From: Antedon mediterranea
Taxonomy: Eukaryota; Echinodermata; Crinoidea; Comatulida; Antedonidae
Assembly (NCBI RefSeq): GCF_964355755.1
Contig: NC_092670.1
Coordinates: forward strand, 13,517,201-13,581,200
DNA length: 64,000 bases
Direction: 5' to 3'
Shown here: in pieces, positions 1 through 15,400 of the stretch
Numbering within the stretch: the first letter of the stretch is position 1
How the letters are laid out: every line of letters begins with the position of its first letter
Made by a program: the position numbers and the translations under genes
Notes under the pieces: generated by a model
The model's input: only the letters and a program-made list of their open reading frames with translations
What the model was told of the DNA's origin: nothing
Databases searched by the model: none

Positions 1-341
1 ACATTTCAGAATATTTAAGTCTATCCTTGCTTCTTTACATATATTCTCATTCGAAAGACGAGAATCAGTAAACATATCGTATATAGATACAGTATTTTAA
101 GTTGCTGTCAGCGTTACATTCGTCACTTACGCGCAACTTGTAATTAACACACACCGGATAAGTTACACGCAGGTGTGTTTAAATAACTTTGCAATTGCGT
201 CAGCGTGTTCTTCTTTAGTTACTGTAAATGATAGTGTAGCCTAGTTGATTTCCATTTAAAAACTTCCCACGGGCAGTGGAAACGAACAATATTTCATCAT
301 ACACTCATTAATAATTCATCAACGGTATTTTGCATATTTAG

Positions 342-448
342 ATATTGTACGTGCGTACCGGATATGTAAGGAAGATGGTATGTGGGAGAATTTTTCGGAT
401 TATAACCATTGTCTGAATTATTCGATAGCTGCGCCAACATTTCCAGTG
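342..448 (+). CDS. GPCR exon: C-terminal part of the hormone-receptor (HRM) ectodomain
   Basis: The exon follows the acceptor ...CATATTTAG and ends at donor GTAAGA. It starts with two bases of a split codon and ends in phase 0. It encodes [14 protein letters not shown], then SDYNHC and LNYS. The C..DG.W..N.S.Y..C pattern is the last part of the class B ectodomain, with two Cys (codons at 365 and 410) that normally pair within the domain. NFS and NYS are potential N-glycosylation sites. The preceding HRM exons must lie left of the window. Confidence 0.85.
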
Positions 449-3400
449 GTAAGAAATATTGTTTATAAAGGCCATAATAAAATAATGTATTTACAATATG
501 AATTATTAATGCATTCTATTTTTCCGTTTGTGCAGTTTTCATTTATTTCTGTTTCATATTACGTAACATATTGTAACGAGTGATTGACACATCCTAATAG
601 TATATTTGGCTACCACATCTCTTTGATGCGAACACACATAATATTTCATATAGTAATACGTTTATAAAATGACCTCCACAAACCGCTCGAGCGCGCTACC
701 CGAACGAAGTCCTTCTAGAGTAATATTGTAAAACATTCTTATTTTTGCGCAATTATTGAACGAAATTTACTCTTAATTCTGAAAAACACTTAATAATTTG
801 TCCGTTTTGTCACGTTTAGAGTGTTTTATACGTGTAAAACTAATGTTCATCGGATCAATTTTTAATACGGTTAACATGTGTGTTGTGTTCTTTTTGTCAC
901 ACTCAGACAATTTTAGACAGACATTTAAGAAACATTAGGCATAGAATACAGTATATGTTTTATCCACAAATAATGTTATGATAAATCAATTTTCGTCACA
1001 TAAGTGTACAGATTGCTTCGGTATCGTACACAGTTTATATACATTCACAGTTTATATACATTCACGTGCATTTAAAACAAAAACAAATCAAATTACTCTA
1101 GATTACGAATATGCAAATGTTTGCGCAAAGTATATGCCTAAACCGCGCCGCGTAATTGTAATTAGCGACACCTCATTTCCACGACACGTCTGTCGACTAC
1201 GCAGCTGTCGAGTCGAAAGGTCTTTGTGCACATACACGGAAACCAATTATTATGCGCAGAATGACTGACGCATTTGCGTACGGTACCGTAGTAAATGAAA
1301 TATTACTATTTATAGGGTAAACATTTGTAACAGTAATGGTAAATCTGAAATTAGAACATCGTCCTTCAAATAAGACGTGGTGTTTACGCTGTACACCATC
1401 TTGAATCTTCTTACTCATCATTGGTCTACAGTATTATTATATTGAGTGGGAAAAATTATCTAAAATGATCTAACACTAGTGAATTCTGACGTTTTATTAT
1501 CTGCTGTTAATCTTCCAAGTAGAATTGATATTTATTACGATGCCTTATAATGGATACAAAATACTTATTCAACGCCGGGGGATCTATAGCATTTATTATC
1601 CATGTATATTTTTTAGGTATTATTCAGTTTTATTGTAAAACGACGTCAATTTATCATACATTTTATCACGTGATCCGTTTAGTATTCATCTTCGAGAAAA
1701 GAAACATTCTTTTTATATGTAAAACTATGACGTCATGTATTTTATACCGATGAACTACATGGCTTACTAGTATGACAATATAATATTGTTGTCTGAACTA
1801 CGAGTAGTTTTTTTAACAATAAAGTAATCATCCACACTCTACAAGATAAACCGATTACATACGATGAATTATTACCATATATATCGGTATAAGTATGCAG
1901 AGCTTAGTTAAAATAGAGAAACAATAAATAACGCCGAAATCGATATGATGAAGAAAAACAATGTGTGACGCGCGCGTGCAAATATCGATAAATCATGTTA
2001 TTTTTTTGTACGCGGGCGTAAATTCTCTGCGCGTTTTAGTGACGTCATTACAACCATGCTATTTTAAAATAAGAACATTTCCAGTTATCATAAACAATAA
2101 AAAAATCTTTGAAAAAAAAATGCTTGTTTTTAAATGTCATATTATTTGTTTCGTTAAAATAACATGCTAGGTAACAACATCTGTCAGGTAAAATGTCAAA
2201 AAGACAAAATGTAATTATTATTTTTCAGTCTTAATAGAAACATGTTTATCATACGTGCCACGCACGTCGCGGATTCTAAGCCGTTTAATGATGATTTAGA
2301 TTGCTGGTTAAACACATTATAAGGTGTTTTGTATGTTAGAGTATGTTTTACTGAGATGCGTTTTGGCTAACGTTTACCCTGAATAATGATGCACGAATGT
2401 AATAAATATAGCATCTACAGTGGTACATTCGTTAGCCCCAGGTAATCGACTATTGATTATTCTGCACTTGAACTTTAATGCATGTCTAAACGTTGCTTTA
2501 TACAGGCTAAAGTAGACCAATAATTTAGTTGAAAATAAAACGCTAAAGAAAATGAACCATAACCGTTTCTTTAATGAAGAAATTATTTAATTTAGATTTG
2601 ACACATAATTAGTCAAAATGTTCAAGGGTTTATGTAGCAGTACGTACTGTACATAATGAGCTATCATCAACCAAATGGTGTGGCATTTTAAACATTACAG
2701 TATAAGATAATTGCATTATATATCAGTCCTCGAAATTCATTCTAAACATATGTGACTTGATTATCCTGTTTGATAATCTTTTAAACAAAGCAGCATACAG
2801 ATATTCTGTACCGTTAAGGAACTGTTTGTCCAGTACCCATGTATATAGACACCCAACGTCACACCAACAATTTTTGTTTGGGGAAAACTACGGCGACACA
2901 TTGTGATACTATTTCGCACTAAAGACGCCGGTAATGACTGGGTAAATCGCTATACCGGGAATCCGAATACCAATTTACTCCTGTTAAAATGCGTATGCTA
3001 TATTTCTAGAGATTGAAACCACTAGATACTGAACGTTTTTGAAACACGAACAAGCACGTTCGTTGTAATGCAACACAATATTCACTAATGCATTTTCTTA
3101 TCGCAGAACACTTCTTTAACGATGCACTTATCTAACCATTTTAGCTATTTGATATTCATAAAATAATTCAAACACGAATCAAATAACCTTATTGCATTTA
3201 CGTAATAATGGGTTACGACACGCTCTGTGGTACTTTACATAGTCATCACTCAGAGGTAACGTAGAAAAGCCTTGTGTGTTTCTATTGTTGGTTGTTACGC
3301 GTGTAAGTATAACCGAAATGTAAACCGACAAATTATCCGGTAAAATTCGAAATATGGAAACGGGGGTTTGATTCCGCTCGAGTTCGATATTGCTAAAATC

Positions 3401-6400
3401 AGATAAACTATATAATGTATGTGATAATTTGAACAGAAGGAAAAATTATGCTGCGTTGTGTAATTGAACACTTGGTGTTTTCCTCCATGGTGTTACGGTA
3501 ATGAATGATCATGCACCCTTGATTGAACACTGCACACCACCCTCAACATTCAGATCAATGCGTTTAAAAAGTATTTAATTGTTCGGTTTCTGTGTGCATG
3601 CGTTAACATTCCTTCGTAGCTGATACGGACGAATTACGACCGGTATTTCTCATCTAACGACGATTTCGAGAACAACAACTAAATGTATTTAGCTCTGTAT
3701 CGTACACAGCATTTTGTAAATGGAACGGAACAATTGTTTTTCAACAATCATTAATTATTCAATAAGCAATCATAGCTTACAATGGCAATTGCGCATGAAA
3801 CAAACAGTATACATAAACTTAATTGTCAGAACTCCTACTGATATTACCATCATGATGGTTTATTTAGTTTCAGTCATACTTTTCATACACAAAACTCGAA
3901 GCGCCAACCACATACATATTCATCTTTACAAAACTAGTTCTTTTAAACATAATATTCAGTCTTAATCAATTTAGTGTTCTGTTTTCAGATCTGTCCCTTT
4001 TTCTTAAACTAATGCATTTATCAAAGAAAACATTAACTATTACAATTCCTTTTTCATGCTTCAGAGTTACCAACCTGCTCGTATTCTGTCAATAATATAT
4101 ATGTCGTTCTGCTGTATATCTCTGTTCCTGCTCCTCATTTCGCTTTTCATCTTTTACTATTTCAAGTAAGTATTTACGAATTTAACATAATTTAAAATAT
4201 AAAAAAATGTGATTCGACAAAATCAGTTTTACGTAATAATAACACATTGAGTTATAACTATTTAAAAAAAAGCATTAATTTACATAAATTGCAACATACG
4301 TAGACTAGACTTTCACTTTTCAACATGCTTCTTTCTTGAGAATTACGTCATTATCAGTGCAATCAACTCACTCCCATTTCCATGTGAATTAGCACAATGG
4401 CGTAACCCCTTACTAGGCTTTTTAAAGTGCACAAAATCATTCTGTGTACAAGTGGTTTATAGTCTTAATCCGATACATTGTAGCTACCACTAGAATCATA
4501 ATTACTAAATTACTAATATTATTATGGTGATACGGTTCCACCGTTTTAAAACCGATTTTAACCGCTCGGCCACTCACTTAGTATTATGTTTTAAAGATTT
4601 TTCTCAGATACTGGATTGGATTCGGGGCTTGGTTTTAATCTAGCTTTAAACTGGAAGATTCATTTCAATCCGGCAGGAGATCGATTTCCATTAATTGCCG
4701 TGACGCTGTAGATCATTCAATTTTCTATTTATAATTGGCGACGGATATTCGGAAATATCATTTTGATTGGTCAAATTACTTGCGTTGCGCGATATTTCCG
4801 TTGCGTCATCGGGAGTGGAAACCAATCCTAAGATTCTGCATGTTAAATTTCAAACCAAATCCTTCTTGAGTTTATAAATAATTGTTTATTTTCTTTATCT
4901 TAATCATTATGATTGACGCTTCAGAACTTCATAGTACTATTGGGGCCAGCGATCGCTCGCTCGTACACACATTATGTCATTCCTAACTGCTGCAGTTCAC
5001 ACAGCCGACCTGGTTGTTTTTCGCAAAATCGGTGATGTCGACGAGTGCGATTACATTACATTTAAATATACAATAGTATACTGCTTTGTATCTGGCATAA
5101 ATACAGTTAATGTAAACATTATATACTCTAAGGTTTAGTTTTACTTACTGTACCACAATCTCATCTCAGCCCCCGTTAACACGTCCATCAACGAAGACAA
5201 ACTATCTGTTTAAAACATCTATATTCCGGAAATGTTGCGACCACACATGCCAACTACCATAACTAACAATACAGCCTACCCCATACACTTGCGCAAACTC
5301 ATTTGAATAACAACACACGGCATACCAAACCGTGTCATACAACTACGATGACATATAAATTCTCTTCTAAACACGTAAAGAAGAGAATTATCAATTCCTA
5401 TTGGCATTTCGGTTTCATTGTAAATTGTAGATCTGCTGCACAGAATATTATTTCATGCAACAAAAATGCGTCAACCGTGAAAGTAATTTGCATACAAGTG
5501 TACTATTTACAGCAAAACCAATAAATGACAATCACGATCTCACACTTGTTATGGTGTTGCTATCCTCCTCATAACATCAGTACCCTCATAACCACGTAAT
5601 ACTACTAACGCTATCTATCACCTTCGTCATTCAAATTGTAGGCATTGTTTTTGTTTAATTTCTACATCTACCTCCAGAAAAAAGTATTAACCCGTCATTA
5701 TCATACCTAGTTTTATAGAATAATTTTATCAAACAAAATTATCGACATCATTAGCATAATCCTCATTATCATGTCCATCTGTACTCGTTTATCACACTCC
5801 TCACCATTATTAAAGCCAGTCACTATAATTTATCTTCATCATTTCGGTCAGTCTATGTGCAGAATCTCGTGGGATCAGACGAGCTTCTGTAAAGCCCCGA
5901 TTTGATTATTTTTTTATTATCATTATGTAATAAAACAATCATAATGTATATACTCCTGAAACCATAAGCAATGCTTGATTTGTATAGTTTGAGTAGCAAT
6001 CATTACACATAAGTAATCGGACATAATACAAATAAAGTCAATTACTAAGCAACATATATCCTTTATTCCAACGTAGACGATAACGATAATTACACGATTA
6101 GAAGGAGACGGAGCTATTTTTACACAATATTCTTTGCAGATAGAACTTCCAATTTGTTTGAACCGATTTTAAGTCCTTAAATCACATTGCATCGTTTGCG
6201 ATATAATAATTCCACTGTGGATATATAGATAATAATGAAAGATACATTTCTCATTTTTGTATTTTTCTATTACAAATATTTTATCATCTTAAGTATTTGT
6301 GATATATTGTTGACTACATAATATACACACAGAGCATATACATTTCTCTTATGCTTGAGAAAAATTACTTTGAATATTGAAAGATGTTTCTTTTGTTCTT

Positions 6401-9400
6401 TCTATCTATAGACCGCTTAATTAAACAATGGATAATAACAATAAATACATAAGCTAGTATGCTATGATATTCTTTTGAAAATGTAATAATAATGCTATCA
6501 ATACCTCGTACCCAGATGCTCGTTAATACCTAATATCATCTGATGGTATCGCATAACGGACTTTCTGCATTAATGCGTTATATAAAAAGTAATAACCATA
6601 TTCAGTTATAAAAAATGACATTATACTATGTGTCGTTAGTCGTCGGATGTACCTTAAACAAAAATGACAACGAATGAAAAAGCACAAACTATGATTACAA
6701 TAAATTAACATGAAGGTTCCTTATAATTATAGAGGCAAGTGAATTAGCCCACGGTACCAATTAAGTGCAAGAATCGAAGTTAAACGACAATCAGCAGTCC
6801 GGTCGAACTAGTCACTAGAAATATCATAAACAACAATCCCCGAACTAAAATTATCTAGGCTACTAGTCTTAAACCTGTAGTTGTTATCTGACAAACCGAG
6901 TTACGGAAAAACACAATCTAACCGATCGATCGATAATATTGAGCTACCGCATCGGGACGGTAGATGTTGTTGCGATGCGAAGGAACCGAGCCTTTAATTA
7001 CCGTTATGACGCAACTCTGACACGTAAACGCAAGTGTAAGAAATTCGACCAATCACAATGATCACAGAATTATCCGAACTGTCGCTTGCCATTGGTCAAC
7101 TCGCTTGCGTTGTGCTTTCGTTGCGTCCACGTTGCAGTCAAGCTTTAAATATGCGTGCTATTAACTCCATAGGCGTGTGCATTTTTTATGTGATTGTTTC
7201 TATTCGAGGATTTTTCTTCAGTACGATCAACAACGGCGTAACTCTAAGATAAATTTGATTGAATTTAAATATATTTTACAACTTCATTTAGAAATATGAA
7301 ATATATGTTTACGATATATGCAATTTCCTCACTGTTTTGATTCGTATAAGCTTGAAATATCACAACAATCAAGAAAAATCTCTAATGCTCATTACTGTGT
7401 TCATCAGAGCACAACTTATTACAGCCGTAGGTGTAATTTATGTCCTGCTTGACGTGCATCTATTACTGAATAATCGCGTCGGACTGGGCAGCTAAAGTGT
7501 AAACATCTATACTAGGATTTTCTTGACGTGATTACAAAGATATTACGGTATTCATATATATAACAAAAAATTAAAACTTCACACTGTACCTTACTATTGA
7601 ATATAATTTATATGCAGTATATATGTATTGTATTTACTGAGAGAACAAAAATACATACTTGCCAAAAGCCTCTTTCGTACTGGACTTAATCTGGTAACTA
7701 ACAGAGAGTCAAACGATTTGACCGGAAAAAATTCAAGTGCGAACCGCCCAGGAAGTCTCACTCCGTAAAACTTACCGTCTCGGTAAAAGTAAATACGCCC
7801 ACAGGTATAATTGCGAACACATAACAGTGAATTTAAAGAAAAGGCTAATAAATATTTGTTTTTCCATTTTTTTCCAAAAATATAACAAAATCAAAGACAA
7901 TTTAGATTGTAGACCTTTGTGGCGTCTTCTCGGAACAGATATATATATAATACATCTTTTATTAGCAAATAAGGCTGGACTTACAATGCAGTGTCATAAT
8001 ATGCATCGCATGACGACTGTATCATAGGATATAAGCCTAAACTCTTGATGATACATAACACAGTATATTAATACAAAGAAACAATAAAGTCAAGAAAACG
8101 CCTGAATGAATTGATACAAAAATGATGAAATATTTTGGATGCAGCACCGAAAATCTTTTAAATTGACACAGTTAATTTATTTAGCACAGAAGCGCGTAGA
8201 TATTGAGTTAACATTAAATTGTGACTTTGTATCATGAAATGTGTTATAGTACTTGAAATTATAGAGCCGCCTCCCCCTTCCCCAACATTATTAGTTTCCA
8301 AATACTTTGGAAATACTTTCCATACCATTCGGCTATTGTTATGTTTTTTAGGTCTCTCCAGTGCACTCGCGTGGCAATCCATAAGAACTTGTTCGTCTCG
8401 TTTGCATTGAAGTACATCGTCTTTATTTTAGTAATTTATTCTACGGCAAATGATGACTACTTCGATTACACTGGAACACCACCATCTCCGTCAATCCTTC
8501 AAACCGTAAGTATAACTTGAATTATTTGGCTCAAAAACTGATAGAGGGCGTGCTATTCGCTATTTTTGCCAATATTGAAGATACAGATAACTCGAGATTT
8601 TAATAATGCTTTTTTAACATATCCTGAAAATTAATTGACATTGTCGGTTAGTATACTGTTTCCTATCTTTTGTGGGTTCATTACTCAATTTAATTAAATT
8701 TAGCTTACTTTTATTTGTATCTCCATTGGGTATCATGGACGTATCGTTAAACAAACTTAATGCCAAGTAAAATTTAGTACCATAACTACTTTGCAATCCT
8801 TTAAAATGTTTAGAAAGCATTTATTTTGCTAAGTTTCATTAGTAGTCAATCAAGTAGGCCTATCTTGTTTTTTTAGTCGCGTACAACGCAACTCTACAGC
8901 TCACTATGTCGGTCGGTCGGATGGTCGGTAGGTCGGTTTGAGCACGTGACTGCAGCCATGTATATGGCCTTGTTGTACATGGGATTGACGTTGAGCGATA
9001 GTTTCGTAGAATAGATATCCTGCGCGGCATGGAAATCACCATTAATATCAAATTGTTTGTCCATTTTGACGCTTGGAATTGTATTTTACGAGATGACTTT
9101 AGTTCACTCTGTTGAAGCCTACATATATTCAAACAGTAGTTTATGTGACTTTAAAGTGATCACGTGATCAAGTCAATTAATACGAGTTAATGGATGAATG
9201 TTTAAATGAGGAGGCTTTAGTGAAACATACCTAATATGGTAACGTTATATGACTTATCAACATAAAGCGATACAATAAATCATATTTACAGATACTGAAA
9301 TAACGAATAAACATTGTGCAGACGTGAATAATAGCGGTTAAATTATCATGGGTTTAAATTATGAGAAACGACGTCTGAATCTCTAAATGGTGCTATTCCG

Positions 9401-12400
9401 TATATTGTATTTGTGTAGTTAAATTCGAGGGTTATAATTCTCAATCTTACTTCCTGATGTTTGAGAAAGTAATAGTTGGTCATTGCAAGTCTCATGGATT
9501 ATATTATATTATATAAACCCGGTTAAACACATTTATTTTCTAATGTAGTAGAATGTTTCACTTTATATAAGTTAATTTCGTATCATTTAAATATAACGGC
9601 TTTCTTGTTGTAAAACATTGAAGCCTGTTTTCCTGTCGACGTTATTCGACGCTATCGTTAACAAAAATCGGCGATCTTCTACGTAAACATTAACATTTTA
9701 ACGATTTACAGGAAAAGGTACTTTTTTAACTAACGACGACGATAAAAAATGTCGGCGATTTACAGGAAAAGGTGTAATAATCGACGGTAATCGACGCTAC
9801 AAGTCGCGATCGTTGACAATCGCAAGAGTTGAATCCAGTTCCACTCTAGAGATATCGCAACGCTAAAACGTAAGAACTGACCAATCATCATGGCGATACA
9901 ACACATGACGTCACATAATTGATGGCAAATTCTGCTGACTACATTTATTTTTGTTGCATCGCGGCGCGGTCAAAGCTAGGCCTAGCCTTACCAAAGTGAC
10001 TATAAAATGATGTTCCGGAAAGTAGGCGTGGGGATATTAGGTAGGTCTAAAGCCTGTTTTCCTGTCGACGTTAGTTGAAAAAGAAGACAGGAGTTTCAAT
10101 TCTAACGTTCAACGCTAGAAATCAAATGTTCGCGCTATCGTTAACATTTCAAATTGAAAACGATCGTCGTTGAACTTTTAACGATTAACGATGATAGCGT
10201 CGACTAACGTCGACAGGAAAACAGGCTTGAGAGTCTGTGTCACGGGATAGGCCGAGACAAATTATTGTTCTTCTCCGCCAACAAAAATTCATCAAGCGTC
10301 GTATTTTTTATTTCGCCAAGCATTTGCAATCTGATTTTAAATAGAAGCGACACATATTTTATGAACAGAAACCGCTTATTAATTTTGTTTAAAAAGTTCA
10401 TTTTGGGAAAGTAGGCGAGTTATAACATTAACAGGAATGTTTTGAGAAATTGATTATTCCATTATTCGACATTCAACTTCATCTCCAATCCATTGAATGG
10501 AACTGGCAATTGCAATATTCTCCACTGCTGAATATAGAAATTTTTATAAAATTAAAAAAAATCACCCCTTTTTTAAAAGTAATTATCGTTAACGGTTTCA
10601 TTAGAAAAAGATAATCTCTCTACCTAATCTATACATATAAATCAATTTATTTTCTCAGCCTGTGGTTTGTCGACTGACGTTGATTTTAGCTCAGTATTTT
10701 GGCATGGTCAATATATTCTGGATGTTGAATGAGGGCGTATTTCTAACAAGTCGAATCGCTATTGCAGTTTTCAGCACAAAGTCAAACTTAAAGTTGTACT
10801 TCATAGTAGGTTGGGGTAAGTCACACTTAAATTTGTCACACTTAAAGTTGTACTTCATAATAGGTTGGAGCAAGTCACATTTAAAGTTGCTCTTCGTAGT
10901 CACACTTAAAGTTTTACTTCATAGTAGGTTGGGGTAAGTCACATTTAAAGTTGCTCCTCGCAGTTAAACTTAAATTTGTACTAACTTCATAGTAGAATAG
11001 GGTAAGTCACATTAAAAGTTGCTCTTCGTAGTAACGCTTGAAGTTATACTTCATAGTACGTTGGGGTAAATCACATTTAAAGTTGCTCTTCGTAGTCACA
11101 CTTGAAGTTATACTTCATAGTAGGTAGGGGTAAGTCACATTTAAAGTTGCTCTTCGTAGTCACACTTAAAGTTGTTCTTCATAGTAGAATAGTCACACTT
11201 TGGTACTTCAGAGTTATGGGGTAACACTAAACGTTATACTTTAGGCATATTATAGTAGGAATGTGTAAGTCACAATTCAGTTTACAGTATTCTAGAAAGG
11301 GATAAATAAATATCGTAAATTATGATGAATTTTAATAACATACGATATCCGATGATACATCGTTTCACCGGAAAGCCTTGCCACACAAATACTTAGTTAG
11401 GGAAACAATAATATACTCGATTTACTTAAAATCGATGCATTTACCAAAATGTAACAAAAACAGTCATTTTGTATCAATAACTGTCAAGTGTACAGTTTAA
11501 GTAAGGTTGTTAAAAGGTCGTTAACTCATCGACCTCGTGTGCTTGGCACTTTCAATCCGATTAAAACCCCGAGGTTTGCCGATTATACCCCAAGGTTTGC
11601 CGAGAATAAAATCACCACACATTTTTAACAATTAAAAAAAAAGGTCTCTGCATACAGCCGAGAATAAATTCCATACAAAAGAAACGTATTGAATGTTGAC
11701 ATAATAGATTGCACAGTTTTTAGTTGACAAACGTGAAGAGTTTTGTGACGTAATGCATCACAGGAACGTAAAGATTTTATTTTTTTAATGATCTTAATAT
11801 CATTGGTAATAAAATTGTCTTCGCTTTGAATGAATATTTTTAGAAGAGGGTTTGAAATCGAATAAAGATTGTAAAAATAAAGAGTTTTACAACTATCGAG
11901 TTTCTTTTTTAAACTTTATTGAACTTTACATTTATAACTTAACTATTTTATGATAATTTAAATTGACAAATTAAATCCAAGAGGATTGAATAAAACAAAA
12001 TAATATATTTTAAATAAACTTCCAGGAATTCCAAATACATATTTTTTTCACATCTCAAAATTAAAATAGTAGAACACCAGTGGGAACCCTTTGGGACCCA
12101 ATACATTATTCAGCAAACAGGGACTGACTGTAACGTTCTTTTAATAGCAGTGTTCCTTGAGGAGTCTCCAAAAAGAAGGGTTCCAATGTATTTGATCAAC
12201 GCTTGGTTCCCACTAGTGTATAACGCAGCGGAAGTAAACTTACACGCGCGCAACTTAAGCAAATTACAAATGACGACAATTCGGATATGATTGACGAAGA
12301 CGACGATTTTCGCTTTTCATACGTACCTTTGTGTTATTACGTTGTACTGAGAACAAAACTTATTTTAAAGAAGTAATATTGATATAAACTAGTATTTGTC

Positions 12401-15400
12401 CACACGACAACTTAATCGTAATACATTTACAACTTTTCTAAATGTCACTGATTCTGATTTGTACGCTTCAAGGTATGAATTTAATGATCCATTGCCAGTA
12501 GACGTGTTGGGGTAATCCGTCTAGTGCTTTCTAAACTCATGTCTAGTCAAATACATCCATAATAATACAAGCTCTTTATTTATTTTCACCAGCGCCTATA
12601 ATAATACGCCTTGAGCATAACAGGATCAGCGATATCTATTATGTTGCCATATACTAGAACATTTATACGATAATATGTGTGATCTCATAGAGTAAAGAGA
12701 CTATCTGATAATCTAACCCTTTACCATTATAAATATAAATGACTTAAGAAAAACATGATCAATATTAAATCGGTTACTTTGTGATAAGTTCCTGTTAACT
12801 TGTCGGGTTACGGGTTGAAATCAAAATAAATAAGGTGTATTTAGGCTTACCATTAAATAGAAACATAATATGTTAAATTGCATTATACTAAATTTGTCCT
12901 GTTTTATACAAATCGGAACGAAAATTACAATGGCTTGCTGAAGTTATTCAAACATGATTAAGGTAGTTATAGTGTTGGATACTTAAAAAAAAAAAACAAT
13001 TAAAAATAATATATATTATTATATTACACGTTTTGGTGGAGCTTATTTTAAAATATCGGTGCTCACGTCATACTCGATTCGCGAGATTCTTTATCTGTTA
13101 TGATAGTTGGGCAAACGACAAAACGATGTAATCTACGCCTTCTGATTGATTACTATTTTGTTGTGGGCTCAACTATCCTGTAGATAAAAATCTGATTTAT
13201 AATTTTTAAGATTATGATTAGGATACGATTTTTATCTAAATGATATTTGTGCATATTACATGCGGTTCTAAGATACAAACAGAAAGAAAAATAAAATAGT
13301 CCCCAGCAGAAGCAGTGGCGGATCAAGGGCCTACAAACTCAATTGCACATAGCATTTTTTTGCATCTATTACACTGGTAAATCGCGTTGTATTAATGTTG
13401 TGAAGACGTCAGTTTCACAGCCGACAAAGGCAAAACAAAATAAATTTATAAAATAAATAAAATGACGATATGAAAATAAGACAGTTGATGCAGCGGTAGT
13501 TTGCTTCGTGTGAAGACAGGTTGAAACAGTGAAGAAGAGACATTAACCTAGGTAGGATTATCACACGTGAAATTTCTATTTTATCTCTAGACAAGCGTAA
13601 ATCTATTACACAACGACTTAGCAGAGATGACTCGAGTACATGAACCCAATGGTATGATCCGGACAATCATTATCTTAGAATCTCACCTGATGGATTATGC
13701 TCATCAATTATTTATTTTACAGATTGATACAACACCTACACCTACATTTTTATTGTCGACATCACAATAAACCGACCGATGACAACAAAATAATCGTGTT
13801 TTTAATTGTATGGGCGTCAATTGTTGTATGTCCGTTGTTTTACCGACATACGACTCGAACGTGTGTTTCGTTATTTTTTATTACGTTCAAAAAGTTTTTT
13901 TGTATACGGAAATATGGCATTACCAACACACTCTAGATACATTAATTGTCTTGTCAAAGTCAAGTAGAAATAATCAAACTCAAAGAATGCCAACATTATA
14001 ACACTTTGATTTTAATGGAAACGTACATCGTTATATACATACATTTATTACGTATATCTTTGACATTATTTTAAAAAGATGTCACACTACTTCAGTATAC
14101 TAACCAAAACAAACATTAAAAAAATGAAATAGGCCTAACCGTTAGCGTAAAATAATAGTATAATATCATATCCTATACAATATGATTCTGGAATAAACTG
14201 ACGTATTTATCGTTTATGGGATAACTAATAATAAAATGTATCGGCAAAACATGTGAAACAGACAAACTAACACGACAAGTAAAGGTGCGCTTATGTCGAC
14301 ATGAAACTCAACTCAATTGTTTCGACATAAGCGATCCGAGCAACTGAACGCAACTAACCACCACAACTGGACAGGAAAATACACTTCCGGTAATGGTGCG
14401 ATATATACACTGTAGATACAGATATAACCATGGGAGTGATACCAACAAGATAGCCAGGGCTCGTGAATAAATATAATATTATTACAGTAATACCATTATT
14501 TTTTATTAGGATATCCTATTGTGTTTGTGGTTATCTGGGCTGTATTGATGTCATTAAACTTCGACGGTTGCTGGAATAACTATGTTGATTCAAACTTTCT
14601 ACTCATTTTAAGTGTGCCGCAATTTGTAGCATTCTTAGTAAGTAATTTAATTAGACCTTTATCATTTTTGTTTTCTTAATTTATTTGTAAAAAATAGAAT
14701 AAAAAATAATATAAAAAATAAAATGCATTGCTATATTTAATTTCAGTTCGATCTGAACAGTTTTATTATGTTGATAAAATAATCTTTCAACAAGTATAAA
14801 ACAACAATTAGCTAAATGTTTTCGTAAATCTGGCTTGGTAAAATAAAACGATGCACACCGGATTTGTACGTACTGGCAGTGAACGACTTGTTACTATTGC
14901 CTTTCTATTAATGGCGCTTTGTGTATTACGTCATTCATTAATATAAATCACGCATAACGGATTTTAACTAGCGCCATCACATACACCAGCCTCTACTTCA
15001 AGAAAAGCCTTCGGGATTCTTAGTGCTGTATTTCCATAACACTATTTTTGTCTAGTATCATAGCCAAATTCCGTTATTTAGCAACTCTTGTGTTTCACAA
15101 ATGTCTGTACCGAATGATGAATGAGTGTTATCATGTCTTAACATCAACATCTTTAAGTATCGCTGTCTTTTGCAGCAATCTTCATCCCATATGATACTGT
15201 GAGATTATTTTGAGGATTATTTTGTAATTTCAACGTAATGTCAAACTTGTTTTTCTATCTTTTTTAAAGCTTAATATGATCATTCTTATCAATATTATAA
15301 GGATTTTGATTACCAAATTACGTGCAAGCCATGCCGTGGAAACCAATCAAGTCAGGTAACATTATAATGAATGATTCATTGATTAATTTAAAAATTAATT

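Larger units (their letters stand above)
8506..10658 (+). other. GPCR intron with several repeats
   Basis: Contains a TCGCG-hairpin repeat (8871-8974), a partial MITE (9620-9790) and a complete MITE (10050-10228), annotated separately. No exon seen. Confidence 0.7.

Noticed and set aside
3720-3965. 81-codon ORF in the first intron
   Set aside because: Its last third is a relic of the LINE RT C-terminus; the remainder has no support.
7058-7252. 64-codon ORF starting [13 protein letters not shown] as a GPCR exon
   Set aside because: No class B motif, no need for an exon between TM1 and TM2 (the phases already join), and the region resembles a MITE fragment.
10691-10903. Antisense ORF over the TM3 exon minisatellite
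   Set aside because: It is the mirror of the real exon and its repeats; the plus strand carries the class B motifs and splice sites.
10816-10937. Continuation of the TM3 ORF as the normal coding end
   Set aside because: The sequence after GW-G matches the duplicated donor units, and the phase-1 donor at 10816 joins perfectly to GWGYP in the next exon. It is kept only as a possible rare splice variant.
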